A stretch of 64,000 nucleotides of DNA, taken from the NCBI RefSeq assembly GCF_003944765.1, contig NZ_RWIU01000001.1, positions 1,302,001 to 1,366,000 on the forward strand, read 5' to 3'. Below the pieces are notes generated by a model. It was not told the DNA's origin, ran no database searches, and was given only the letters and a program-made list of their open reading frames with translations. The translations under genes were made by a program, and so were the position numbers. This DNA is from Hymenobacter perfusus (GTDB taxonomy: Bacteria > Bacteroidota > Bacteroidia > Cytophagales > Hymenobacteraceae). Shown piece after piece: positions 24,708 through 33,062 of the stretch (positions within the stretch are counted from its first letter, which is position 1; each line of letters begins with the position of its first letter).

Positions 24708-27674
24708 TTACCCCAGCAGCTCCTCAATATCCTCCTTGGTGAGGCTCTTGATGATAGCCTCGTCAGTGGTGATGAGGTCGGTGACGAGCTGGATTTTCTT
24801 GTTCTGCAGGGCCAGGATTTTCTCCTCCACCGTGTTCTGGGTGATGAACTTGTAAGTGAACACCGTGCGCTGCTGCCCGATGCGGTGGGCGCGGTCCACG
24901 GCCTGGGCCTCCACGGCGGGGTTCCACCAGGGGTCGAGGATGAACACGTAGTCGGCGGCGGTGAGGTTGAGGCCCACGCCGCCCGCTTTCAGGCTGATGA
25001 GAAACACCCGCAGCTCCTCGGTTTCCTGGAAGCGGGCCACTTCCTTGTGCCGGTCCCGGGTGTTGCCATCAAGGTAGGCGTACTCAATCTGCCGCTCATC
25101 CAGGGCCGCCCGTACGATATCCAGGTGCTTCACAAACTGACTAAATACCAACACCTTGTGCCCTTCTGATACCACGCTTTTCACCATCCGAATTACCTCG
25201 CGCAGCTTCCCCGACTCGTGCTCGTAGTCCTCGTGGGCCATGCGCGGGTGGTTGGCAATCTGGCGGAGCTTCGTGAGGCCCTGCAGCAGCATAAACTGGG
25301 TGCTGGCCGTGCCGTGCTCCTCAATGCTCTGCAGAATCTGGTTGCGGTAAAAGCTCTTGGTTTCTTCGTAGCACTGCTGCTGCTCCTCCGTCATGGGGCA
25401 GTAGCTCAGGTTCTCAATCTTCTCGGGCAGTTCCTTGGCCACCTGCGCTTTGTGACGACGCAGGATAAAGGGCTTGATGAGGGCGTGCAGGCGCTTGGTT
25501 TTGGCTTCGTCCTTGCCCTTCTCAATGGGTTTGAGGAACTCCTTGCGGAAGAACGCCTGCGTGCCCAGCAGCCCGGGATTAATGAACGACATCTGCGACC
25601 ATAAGTCCATCGTGCTGTTTTCCACCGGCGTACCGGTCAGAATCAGTCGGTGGCGGGAGTGCAGCCCGCGCACGGCCTGCGAGGTGGTAGAACCGGGGTT
25701 TTTGATGGCCTGCGACTCGTCCAGAATCACGTAGTCGAACTTGTACGACTTCATCAATTCCACGTCCAGGCGCACAATGCCGTAACTGGTCAGCACCAAA
25801 TCATAATCGGCAAACTGCTCCACGTTTTTGTCGCGGTACGTGCCCGTATAAATGAGCAGCCGCAGGGCTGGCGTGAACTTGAAGGCCTCCGTCATCCAGT
25901 TGTAGACCAGCGAAGTAGGCATCACCAGCAGCGAGGCGGCGCCTTTAGCCGCACCGCTTTCCTTGCGTTGCAGCAGCAGCGCCAGCGTCTGGATAGTCTT
26001 ACCCAGCCCCATATCATCGGCCAGACAGCCCCCGAAGTGGTATTCCTGCACGAAGTGAAGCCAGTTGTAGCCGGCTTTCTGATAAGGCCGCAACTCCCCC
26101 CGGAACGAGGCTGGCATGGGTCGGTCTTCCACAGCTTCAAACTCGCGCAGCTTCTCCAGCTTGCGCGACATGACCACGGTGGCCAGGTTCCCATTCTGCA
26201 GGTCTGATACCAGCGCCAGATGATGCTTGCGCAGGGTGAGCGTATGGTTGTGCTCTTCCGAAAAGGCAAACAACTCCAGATACTGCGTGAACCACTCCTC
26301 CGGAATGATGGCAATCTGCCCGTTCGGCAGCCGGAACTCATGGCGTTTGTTGAGGATATAGGGCCGCAGCTTGATAAAGGGAATTTCAAACTCGCCGAAG
26401 CGCACGGTGCCGTGCACGTCAAACCAGTCGTTGGTTTCCGTAATGCCCACCTGCACCGTTACGGCTCCGATGAAATAATCCTTCCCCGAAGTAACGCCCT
26501 GCTGCACTGTAAAGCCCATGCGCACCAGCTCGTCGGCGTGGTGGTGCAGCCAGCGGAAGGCGGTAGCTTTTTCCAGCACCGCGCGGCCGTTGCGCACTTC
26601 CAGGGCCCGGTCGTGCAGCTCCGCAATAATTTCCTGTTCCCGGTCGAGGTTACGGATGAGCCGGTGGAAAATATAGCTATCCTCCTTCTTTTCCAGCTTC
26701 ACGCACACCCGCTTGTCGTGGGTAGTGTGCACGGTATGGTCGCCGTACTGAAAGCTCAGGTCGAAGTGAATATGATCGGATACGGGCGGCGCAACAGTAG
26801 CCACCGCCGCGCCACCCGAACCCCGGCGCGCCACAGTGGGCCGGGCCGGCGCAACGGCCACCATACCAGCACGCGGCGCGTCCGAAAAGGTGAGCTGCGG
26901 CCGGGCCACGTACCGCTCCGAGCGGATATCGAAGCCCCGGGCATGCACGTCGAACGACTCAACCAGCGGGGCCACAAACCGCTGGAAGTAGCTGTCCTCC
27001 ACCTGCCGGGGAATCACAATAAACTTCTTGTTGAGGAAAGGCTTGATCTTCTTGCCGTCCACATCGTTGCGGAAGTTATGGAGCATGTCGCCCAGCAGTA
27101 GCCAGGCCGGCTGCTCGCACACAATTACCGCGTTCTTGTACTGAAAGTCGAGCTTCTGGCCCTGGTACTGAATGGTGGGGAAATAGTGGGTGCTTTCCTC
27201 GTTGCGGCGGAAGTGGAACAGCACCGAGGCCGGCTCCGGGGCCACCCCGATTTCGCGCCACGTAGGTTCGCCATCCTTGCCCATGATGAACACGTACTTG
27301 CCTTGCAAGCGGTCCAGAATCTGGCCCATCCGGTCCTGCACGTACTGGCAAATAGCGTCCTGCAGGCCTTTGTCGCCTTTCTCAGGGTCGTATATCTTCA
27401 GGAAAAACTCGGCGGGCGTGGTTTTTTTTGACCAGAATTCCTTAATCACTACATCCTGCTGAATCTGGTCGGTCAGGGCAATCAGCTCAAAATCTGTTTC
27501 GTCAAGGCCGTCGGCAAATTCCGGAGCATTCTTAGCGGATACCGTCTGGTGCTGTAGCGTCAGCTGGCCGCGTTGGTTGCGCTGCACCACATAGGACTCA
27601 AATAAATAGCCCAGATACTCGTGCTCGAGTAACGAATAAACAATCTGAAATGGCTGAGAAGTAGAGACCTTCAT
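24708..27674 (-). CDS. Snf2/SWI2-family DEAD/DEAH-box helicase
   Basis: A double-stranded-DNA translocase of 988 residues. The first ~530 residues are the bacterial N-terminal region. The Snf2 core follows: Walker A in LADDMGLGKTIQTLALLL (K559), the DESQ box in YVILDESQAIKNPGS (D652), LTGTPVENS, and the helicase C-terminal lobe (VLVFSQFVKHLDIVRAALDE, LKAGGVGLNLTAADYVFILD, WNPAVEAQAVDRAHRIGQ). All core motifs are intact. The start is ATG 27674 (MKVSTSQPFQ). Bacterial members of this family are linked to transcription (RapA/HepA-like) or defence; nothing nearby favours defence. Confidence 0.92.
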   Translation of the reverse strand: MKVSTSQPFQIVYSLLEHEYLGYLFESYVVQRNQRGQLTLQHQTVSAKNAPEFADGLDETDFELIALTDQIQQDVVIKEFWSKKTTPAEFFLKIYDPEKGDKGLQDAICQYVQDRMGQILDRLQGKYVFIMGKDGEPTWREIGVAPEPASVLFHFRRNEESTHYFPTIQYQGQKLDFQYKNAVIVCEQPAWLLLGDMLHNFRNDVDGKKIKPFLNKKFIVIPRQVEDSYFQRFVAPLVESFDVHARGFDIRSERYVARPQLTFSDAPRAGMVAVAPARPTVARRGSGGAAVATVAPPVSDHIHFDLSFQYGDHTVHTTHDKRVCVKLEKKEDSYIFHRLIRNLDREQEIIAELHDRALEVRNGRAVLEKATAFRWLHHHADELVRMGFTVQQGVTSGKDYFIGAVTVQVGITETNDWFDVHGTVRFGEFEIPFIKLRPYILNKRHEFRLPNGQIAIIPEEWFTQYLELFAFSEEHNHTLTLRKHHLALVSDLQNGNLATVVMSRKLEKLREFEAVEDRPMPASFRGELRPYQKAGYNWLHFVQEYHFGGCLADDMGLGKTIQTLALLLQRKESGAAKGAASLLVMPTSLVYNWMTEAFKFTPALRLLIYTGTYRDKNVEQFADYDLVLTSYGIVRLDVELMKSYKFDYVILDESQAIKNPGSTTSQAVRGLHSRHRLILTGTPVENSTMDLWSQMSFINPGLLGTQAFFRKEFLKPIEKGKDEAKTKRLHALIKPFILRRHKAQVAKELPEKIENLSYCPMTEEQQQCYEETKSFYRNQILQSIEEHGTASTQFMLLQGLTKLRQIANHPRMAHEDYEHESGKLREVIRMVKSVVSEGHKVLVFSQFVKHLDIVRAALDERQIEYAYLDGNTRDRHKEVARFQETEELRVFLISLKAGGVGLNLTAADYVFILDPWWNPAVEAQAVDRAHRIGQQRTVFTYKFITQNTVEEKILALQNKKIQLVTDLITTDEAIIKSLTKEDIEELLG

Positions 27675-28012
27675 GGTCGGCAACTAAAGTGCAGTGTTGG
27701 AAGTAGTAACAAATGCTAAATACTATGTTTTCTGCCAAAAAGTAAAATTTAATCCAAGAATAATTACATTAAACTGTTAGAACCAGCAAACCACATGGTC
27801 CGACTGCCCTTTGCAGTCTACGAAGGTAACGGAGTTATCTTTTCATAGTTATAGTTTCTGGCAAAGAAACAACCGCCCACCCAGCTTACAGAAGCTGAGC
27901 GGGCGGTTGCCGTTTCAATTCGGGACGAAATAGTAGTGCCTGTTCAGTTCGGAGGGCCGAAATTCCCACCCCGGGACCAACTACTCAGCACATTATATAG
28001 TTGAATCCAGTT
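27675..28012. other. AT-rich intergenic region
   Basis: 338 bases upstream of the helicase and downstream of the permease. It is clearly more AT-rich than its neighbours between 27690 and 27860 and has a hairpin at 27870-27909. No gene or exact consensus -7 box was found for the helicase; CAAATGCTA near 27711 is only an approximate match. Confidence 0.5.
27870..27909 (-). terminator. Terminator hairpin after the permease gene
   Basis: CAACCGCCC (27870-27878) pairs with 27901-27909, and an inner AGCTT/AAGCT stem closes a short loop. It lies about 100 bases past the minus-strand permease stop. Confidence 0.55.
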
Positions 28013-29242
28013 CTACAGATTTTCGCGCAGGTCAAGGTTAGCTGCATTCAGAGCCGGCCGGATAGACACGGATATCGTGATGAAAATGATGGCAATACCG
28101 GTCAGCACTACATCGGAGAGCTGCATTTTTACGGGGTAGGAGTCCACCACACTGGTCGCCATACCCATGCTCACGATATGAAAGGTTTGCTGCAGCCAGC
28201 AGATACCCACCCCCAGCACCAGCCCGGTAATGGCGCCCACCTGCGCCACAATGGCTCCTTCGAGCAGAAATATGTTGCGGATAGTGCGCGTGCTGGCTCC
28301 CATAGCCATTAGCACGGCCATGTCCTTGCGCTTGTCGATGACCAGCATTGAGAGGGAGAAGAAGATGTTGATGCTGGCAATCAGCAGGATAAAGGCAAAC
28401 GTGATGAACACGAACATCTTCTCCACCTTAATGGCCTTCAGCAGGGAAACGTGCTGCTCATCGGAATCCAGCACCTTAAAGCCGGGGCCGAGCTGCTTTT
28501 TGAGCGCCTCTTTCACGTCGGCAATGTCCCGGCCGGGCGTAGCTTTCACCTCCAGGGCCGTCCGGCGGTTCCCGTACCGCAGCAAATCCTGGGCAAACTG
28601 CAGGGGCACGAAAACGTAGCTGTCGTCAATGTGCTGCTCAATCAGGAAAACGCCACCGGCCAGAATATTCTGTTCGTTGAACGCCGTTTCGGGGTTCATG
28701 GAGAGGGTTTTCTTACCCGTGTTGCGCGGATACAGCAGGTGCATGGGCGCAAACCGATTGTCGAGTGTGATGCTGAGCTCGTGCTGTACGCCGGCGCCCA
28801 CCAGCGCGTAGTCCAGCCCGTCGCGGTGCAGCTGGTGGCTGCCGTCCACAATGGCAGAATCGATGTTGCTTTGGTGGTAGTAGTTGCTGGAGACACCCTT
28901 CATCTTCACCACCATCTGCCGGTCGCGGTACTGCAGCAGGGCGTTGTCTTCGATTACTTCCGTGACCAGGCCCACGCCCGGCGTACGGCGAATATGGACC
29001 AGCATGGGAGCCTGCAGCTCAAACGCTTTGCCCTTCACCGCCGAAATAACCAGGTCGGGGTCGGATTTGCCGTAGAGGCTGCGCACCAGATCTTCCAGCC
29101 CGTTGAATACCGACAGCACAATAATCAGCGCCATCGTTCCCACGGCCACGCCTACCATGGAAATGTTGGAGATGATGCTGATGATGTTGCGCTTCTTCTT
29201 CGAGAGAAAATAACGCCGGGCAATGAGCAAAGGTACGTTCAC
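28013..29242 (-). CDS. ABC transporter permease of the LolC/LolE/FtsX type
   Basis: 409 residues with the MacB/FtsX permease plan: an N-terminal span (about 20-45, IISIISNISMVGVAVGTMAL), a large extracytoplasmic domain (about 50-265) and three C-terminal spans (about 272-400). IARRYFLSKKKRNIISIIS and the DKRKDMAVLMAMGAS block after the second span are typical of lipoprotein-releasing LolC/E-like permeases, which extract lipoproteins from the inner membrane. No LolD ATPase is adjacent. The start is GTG 29242. A TATCTTGC -7 box lies at 29310-29317. Confidence 0.88.
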   Translation of the reverse strand: MNVPLLIARRYFLSKKKRNIISIISNISMVGVAVGTMALIIVLSVFNGLEDLVRSLYGKSDPDLVISAVKGKAFELQAPMLVHIRRTPGVGLVTEVIEDNALLQYRDRQMVVKMKGVSSNYYHQSNIDSAIVDGSHQLHRDGLDYALVGAGVQHELSITLDNRFAPMHLLYPRNTGKKTLSMNPETAFNEQNILAGGVFLIEQHIDDSYVFVPLQFAQDLLRYGNRRTALEVKATPGRDIADVKEALKKQLGPGFKVLDSDEQHVSLLKAIKVEKMFVFITFAFILLIASINIFFSLSMLVIDKRKDMAVLMAMGASTRTIRNIFLLEGAIVAQVGAITGLVLGVGICWLQQTFHIVSMGMATSVVDSYPVKMQLSDVVLTGIAIIFITISVSIRPALNAANLDLRENL

Positions 29243-29309
29243 GTGCGGGGCGCGGAGGCGGAGCTAGATGGAAGGCGAAGTGGAGAAAATAGGAGCGGAA
29301 TAATCAGGA

Positions 29310-29317
29310 GCAAGATA
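29310..29317 (-). promoter_or_regulatory. -7 box of the permease gene
   Basis: TATCTTGC on the minus strand, 68 bases before GTG 29242. Similar to the TATCTTTG boxes at rbfA and mnmG. Confidence 0.4.
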
Positions 29318-29337
29318 CGCGCCCCAACTGAAAAGGT

Positions 29338-30147
29338 CTATTTCCAGGCTTTCACAATGAGCCCCGTACCCGACTGGTGCTCCGTGTTGGCATCAAACCA
29401 GTTCAGAATGAGGCACAACGGGAATGTGAGCAGATAATAGAAGGGCAGTAGCAGGAAAAACAGCTTCGATTTACCCAGCATCAGAATCGGGTATTTCATG
29501 CTCAGACGCCACGAAACCTGCCCCGGCTCGCCGTAGCTGTACTGGGCCTCAATTCGTTCGAAACCAGCCGTACGCAGCTTCTGTTGAATCTCGTGAATGT
29601 TGTAGCCGTCGCGCACATGCTCCTCAATGAAGCTGGTTTCGCCGTCGGAATGCACATCGGAGCCGCCTTGGTCGGAGGGGGTAGAAATAAGCAGCATGCC
29701 ACCGTCCTTGAGGGAAGCGTGAATGTTGCGGAATACTTCCACGTCTTCCAAAATGTGCTCCATCACGTCCACGGACAGGGCCAGATCAAAGGAATTGGGC
29801 TGCTGATACAGCACCAGATCCTGCACGGCAAACTGGGCGTTGGTACGCCCGATTTCGCGGAAGAAGCGGTTGGAATCGGCTACCTGATCATCCTTCACGT
29901 CCACGGCCAGAATCTGCCACTTGCGGCTCAGGCCCGACAGCCAGTAGGTGTACTGACCGTAGCCGGAACCGGCGTCGAGGATGTTCAGCGGCTCATTGGT
30001 GCGGCCTCTGGACCACTGGCGCAGTTCCCGATGGACGTGCCAGGTACGCAGCAGCAGCAAATCGAGCAGGTGGTAGAAGAGGCGACGCAGCAGCGGCGTG
30101 CGGTTGAATACTTCGCCGAGCGACTTCTTAATCGGATCGTAGTACAA
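29338..30147 (-). CDS. Class I SAM-dependent methyltransferase
   Basis: 269 residues. The Rossmann core starts at about residue 54 with NILDAGSGYGQYTYWLSGL (SAM motif I), then ILAVDVKDDQVADSN, DLALSVDVMEHILEDVEVFR and LLISTPSDQGGSDVHSD. The C-terminal hydrophobic segment (KLFFLLLPFYYLLTFPLCLILN) suggests membrane association. Such methyltransferases often act on lipids or glycans, but the substrate here is unknown. The likely start is a TTG at 30147, since no suitable ATG exists; a GC-neutral inverted repeat lies just upstream. Confidence 0.82.
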   Translation of the reverse strand: MYYDPIKKSLGEVFNRTPLLRRLFYHLLDLLLLRTWHVHRELRQWSRGRTNEPLNILDAGSGYGQYTYWLSGLSRKWQILAVDVKDDQVADSNRFFREIGRTNAQFAVQDLVLYQQPNSFDLALSVDVMEHILEDVEVFRNIHASLKDGGMLLISTPSDQGGSDVHSDGETSFIEEHVRDGYNIHEIQQKLRTAGFERIEAQYSYGEPGQVSWRLSMKYPILMLGKSKLFFLLLPFYYLLTFPLCLILNWFDANTEHQSGTGLIVKAWK

Positions 30148-30158
30148 GGAGGAGAGAT

Positions 30159-30239
30159 GGTGAGTTGGTGAAATGGTGAGTTGGCTATGCTAAATGGCGA
30201 AACAGGCAGCGCAAAAACTCACCATTTCACCATTTCACC
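30159..30239. repeat. Inverted repeat with octamer arms (GGTGAAAT units)
   Basis: Arms of 24 bases (30159-30182 and 30216-30239) pair at 22 of 24 positions around a 33-base spacer. The left arm reads as three octamers: GGTGAGTT, GGTGAAAT, GGTGAGTT. It lies between the minus-strand rbfA and methyltransferase genes. Confidence 0.85.
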
Positions 30240-30242
30240 ACC

Positions 30243-30689
30243 TCACAGCTCGTCTTCGTCGGCGAAGAGTTTGGGGCGTTTGGGGGCGCTGCCGGTTTCA
30301 TCCGCAGCATCCGACGGGCCTTCGGTGGGGGCGGGCGGAATGTGCAGGTCGCCGAACACCTGGTCCATGTGAGCGGCGTAGGAGGCCGAGTCATCGAGGA
30401 AGAACACCAGATCGGGCACGATGCGCAGCTGCTTGCCCACGCGCCGGGCCAGGGCCTGCCGGATAATTTTGGCGCTATCCTGCACCAAGGCTTCGGTGGC
30501 GGTATTATCGGTTTTGCCCAGGGTGAGCAGGCTCAGGTACACGCGGGCCACGCCCAGGTCGGGCGAAACGCGCACGAGGCTGATGCCGGGTGGCAGACCC
30601 GGGAACAGGTGCGGCAGGTCGCGCTGAAATACGGCGGCCAGCTCCTGCTGGAGCAGGCTGGCTACTTTTTGCTGTCGTTTACTTTCCAT
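30243..30689 (-). CDS. rbfA: Ribosome-binding factor A
   Basis: A KH-fold factor that helps mature the 16S rRNA 5' end of the 30S subunit. The 148-residue product starts MESKRQQKVASLLQQELA and contains VRVSPDLGVARVYLSLL and the RIVPDLVFFLDDS block, both typical. The C-terminus has an acidic, low-complexity tail. ATG 30689 is chosen over a longer in-frame start because a TATCTTTG box at 30699-30706 ends only nine bases upstream, so upstream codons would not be transcribed. Confidence 0.92.
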   Translation of the reverse strand: MESKRQQKVASLLQQELAAVFQRDLPHLFPGLPPGISLVRVSPDLGVARVYLSLLTLGKTDNTATEALVQDSAKIIRQALARRVGKQLRIVPDLVFFLDDSASYAAHMDQVFGDLHIPPAPTEGPSDAADETGSAPKRPKLFADEDEL

Positions 30690-30698
30690 ATGAATCCG

Positions 30699-30706
30699 CA
30701 AAGATA
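30699..30706 (-). promoter_or_regulatory. -7 box of rbfA, nearly at the start codon
   Basis: TATCTTTG on the minus strand ends nine bases before ATG 30689, leaving a leader of a few bases at most. Confidence 0.55.
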
Positions 30707-30769
30707 GGGAGTTAAAGAGTTGGGTAGTTGAGATAAATACACCATTCGGGCGGTGGGCCCGGGGAGGGC

Positions 30770-30777
30770 TATATTTG
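30770..30777 (+). promoter_or_regulatory. -7 box of the DUF6427-like gene
   Basis: TATATTTG, identical to the susC -7 box, about 85 bases before TTG 30863. The -33 region is not clear. Confidence 0.55.
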
Positions 30778-30862
30778 TAGCGGAACGAGTGGGGCCACGG
30801 TAACCAGCTGTCGGCTGCTACCGCCACTGCTTCCGCTCAAAACGCGTCAACTGCCTGACTTC

Positions 30863-32290
30863 TTGCTGCAATTCTTTAAAAGCTCCCTGCCCACCCGCCT
30901 GTTCGTGCTGCTGCTGCTGCTACTGGCCCTGCGGGTGCCGCTGTTGTGGTGGGGTATTCCGCTGATGCCCGTGGAGTTGCGCGGCCTGCTCATTGGGGAG
31001 CGGCTGCACGCCGGCGCCCTGCTGTACCGCGACGTGTACGACAGCACCGCGCCGCTGGCGGCGGCTTTAGCAGGGCTGCTGGAACTGGTAGGCAACCGGC
31101 CGCTGTGGCTTTACCGGGTGCTGGCCCTGGCCCTGCTCACGTTTCAGGCGCTGCGGTTCAACTTCGTACTCAACCGGGCCGATGTACATCCGGAGCGGGG
31201 CTACGTGGCGGCGCTGGTGTACCTGCTGCTCGGCTCCATCACCACCGACCTGGACATTCTCTCGCCGCTGCTGCTGGGCCACACGTTTCTGATTGCCGGC
31301 ATGAGCGCACTACTGCCCACCTCGCGGGAGGGGTACGACAACCGCCGGCTGTTCCGGGCCGGCTTCCTGACTGGGGTGGCGGCCCTGTGCTACCTGCCGC
31401 TGGCCTTGTTTCTGCTGCTAGGCCTATTTGCCGTTATCATCTTCGCGGCCAACTCGTTCCGAAGCTTTTTGCTGCTGGTGTGCGGCTTCCTGTTTCCGTA
31501 CGCGGTAGTAGCCACCTTTTTCCTGTATACCGACTCCTTGCCGGGCTTCGCACAGTTTCATTTGCGGCCCACGCTGAGCGGGCTGGTAGCCGGGGCCGAT
31601 GGGCTTCCGCTGTGGCTGCAGCTGCGGCTGCTGGTGCTGCCAGGGCTGGTACTGGTACTGGGTTTGGGGCGCAGCTTCGCTATTCCGCCGGGGCTGGTGT
31701 TTCAGGTGAAGTTTCAGCAACTGATGCTGGTGTGGCTGCTGGTAGCCGGGGCTATGGCGGCGGCCAGTGGTGGCACGGCACCGGGCATGCTGGTACTGGC
31801 CTTGCCGCCACTCACGTATTTCAGTTTGTATCTGTGGCAGAAAAGCCGGCGGGCCTGGGTACCGGAAATGCTGTTGCTGGCGGTGGTGGGAGCCGTACTA
31901 GTGGTGCGTTACCGCTCGGCATTGTTTCTAGAGAACGTTCTGCAGCTTCCTTTGGAGAGCCGCTACGCCGTGCAGCCCACGGCCCGCTACCGTTTTCTGC
32001 AGGGGCAGCAGCTGTTGGTACTGGGTCCCGATATGCGCCCGTACCTGCAGAACCGTTTAGCCACGCCCTACCTCGACTGGCAGCTGGCGCAGGCCGATTT
32101 CGGTCATCTGAATGAATACGACGCCATTTTCCGGGTAGCCCGCAACTTCCGCACGGCCCCGCCCCGCTACCTCATCGACCAACGGGGCATCGTGCCGGAT
32201 TTGCAATACAAGATACCCGCCATTTTTGGCCGGTACGAAGCTACCAGCACGCCCGGCGTATACCGGCTTAAAGGTGAAATGGTGAGATAG
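30863..32290 (+). CDS. Multi-spanning membrane protein (DUF6427-like)
   Basis: 475 residues with about ten hydrophobic spans up to residue ~350, then a soluble C-terminal ~110 residues. The opening (FKSSLPTRLFVLLLLLLALR) and LGSITTDLDILSPLLLGHTFLIAG resemble the Bacteroidota DUF6427 membrane proteins; their function is not known to me. The start is a TTG at 30863, with no upstream ATG in frame. The last codons (KGEMVR and stop) are made by the left flank of the inverted repeat at 32290-32358, so the C-terminus may have been rewritten by the repeat. It converges on the DUF6952 gene. Confidence 0.72.
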   Translation: MLQFFKSSLPTRLFVLLLLLLALRVPLLWWGIPLMPVELRGLLIGERLHAGALLYRDVYDSTAPLAAALAGLLELVGNRPLWLYRVLALALLTFQALRFNFVLNRADVHPERGYVAALVYLLLGSITTDLDILSPLLLGHTFLIAGMSALLPTSREGYDNRRLFRAGFLTGVAALCYLPLALFLLLGLFAVIIFAANSFRSFLLLVCGFLFPYAVVATFFLYTDSLPGFAQFHLRPTLSGLVAGADGLPLWLQLRLLVLPGLVLVLGLGRSFAIPPGLVFQVKFQQLMLVWLLVAGAMAAASGGTAPGMLVLALPPLTYFSLYLWQKSRRAWVPEMLLLAVVGAVLVVRYRSALFLENVLQLPLESRYAVQPTARYRFLQGQQLLVLGPDMRPYLQNRLATPYLDWQLAQADFGHLNEYDAIFRVARNFRTAPPRYLIDQRGIVPDLQYKIPAIFGRYEATSTPGVYRLKGEMVR

Positions 32291-32358
32291 TGAAATGGTG
32301 AGTTTGATGTTTCGGCAGCGCCTATTGCGCAGTTTAAACATCAAACTCACCATTTCAC
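32290..32358. repeat. Perfect 23-base inverted repeat with octamer flank
   Basis: Arms at 32290-32312 and 32336-32358 match perfectly around a 23-base spacer with its own GCGC/GCGC stem. Together with the preceding bases the left side reads as octamers GGTGAAAT, GGTGAGAT, AGTGAAAT, GGTGAGTT. It lies between convergent genes, and the first base of the arm is the last base of a stop codon. Confidence 0.88.
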
Positions 32359-32361
32359 CGC

Positions 32362-32604
32362 CTAGCTGATGCTCACGCGGACTTTGGCGGTGTACTCGCG
32401 GAGGGCAGTTTTGAAGTCGGAGCCGTTGTCCTGCATGTGGTTGAGGATGAAGATGGCCGCAAACACATGGGTCAACTGTTCGCCTTCGTCCTCGCCTTCT
32501 ACCTCAAAAGCGGGGGTTTGCTCCTCCAAAATGGCCTGCTCGGCGGCCACCAGGCTTTCCAGCGACTGGCTTTCCACCAGCCGCTTGATTACGGGCATTT
32601 TCAT
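32362..32604 (-). CDS. DUF6952-type small protein
   Basis: 80 residues, rich in glutamate, starting MKMPVIKRLVESQSLESLVA and containing VEGEDEGEQLTHVFAAIFIL and FKTALREYTAKVRVSIS. This matches a short Bacteroidota family that is usually found directly next to a thioredoxin gene, as here (12 bases downstream of it, same strand). It is predicted cytoplasmic. The linkage suggests a redox-related or peroxide-response role, but no biochemical function is known to me. Confidence 0.75.
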   Translation of the reverse strand: MKMPVIKRLVESQSLESLVAAEQAILEEQTPAFEVEGEDEGEQLTHVFAAIFILNHMQDNGSDFKTALREYTAKVRVSIS

Positions 32605-32616
32605 GACGGAGCGGGC

Positions 32617-32928
32617 TTAGTTCAGGCGCGAAATTAGGCTGGCTACGGCCTCTTCCTTGCTGGCAGCCACGGTATCTACCAGCTCGCCGTTGCGGAACAC
32701 CGCGAAGAAGGGCAGGTTGGTGACGCTGGCCAGTTTGCGGGCCTCAGGGCTGGTTTCGGCGTTTACGTCCAAGAAGGCCATGCCTTCGTTCTGCTCGGCC
32801 AGGCGCTTAAACTTGGGCGAGAACAGGCGGCAGTTGCCGCACCAATCGGCGTAGTATTTCACCACTACTTTCTCGTTCTCCTGAAGTAGCTGCTGGAAAT
32901 CGGCGTCGGTGGCTTTCGTAACGGACAT
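32617..32928 (-). CDS. Thioredoxin-family protein with WCGNC active site
   Basis: A 103-residue single-domain thioredoxin fold. The redox centre is ADWCGNCRLFSPKF, with asparagine in place of the classical proline of WCGPC. NLPFFAVFRNGELV supplies the cis-proline loop. No signal peptide, so cytoplasmic. It heads a two-gene unit with the DUF6952 gene. A TACCTTTG -7 box lies at 32990-32997, and a Fur-box-like palindrome at 32968-32980 sits at the predicted transcription start, suggesting metal- or peroxide-responsive repression. Confidence 0.9.
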   Translation of the reverse strand: MSVTKATDADFQQLLQENEKVVVKYYADWCGNCRLFSPKFKRLAEQNEGMAFLDVNAETSPEARKLASVTNLPFFAVFRNGELVDTVAASKEEAVASLISRLN

Positions 32929-32967
32929 TCGGGGGGTATTTGGTGAAAAAAATCAGGCTCAACAGAG

Positions 32968-32980
32968 GAGAATCATTCTC
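32968..32980. promoter_or_regulatory. Fur-box-like palindrome
   Basis: GAGAATCATTCTC is a perfect 6-1-6 inverted repeat, close to the Fur core GATAATnATTATC. It starts ten bases downstream of the thioredoxin -7 box, so a bound repressor would block the transcription start. The actual regulator (Fur, PerR or another) cannot be told from sequence. Confidence 0.5.
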
Positions 32981-32989
32981 ATCTGGCAG

Positions 32990-32997
32990 CAAAGGTA
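32990..32997 (-). promoter_or_regulatory. -7 box of the thioredoxin-DUF6952 unit
   Basis: TACCTTTG on the minus strand, 62 bases before ATG 32928 and immediately upstream of the palindrome at 32968-32980. Confidence 0.55.
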
Positions 32998-33062
32998 AAG
33001 GCCAAACCTTGGAAAAAAGTTTATTCTTTCCCGGGTTTGGCCTTTACTACCTGAACTCGCGC

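Noticed and set aside
24708..27674. Defence island around the Snf2 helicase
   Set aside because: No nuclease, methylase or other defence gene adjoins it; the neighbours are a small zinc-ribbon protein, an SRPBCC protein and a permease.
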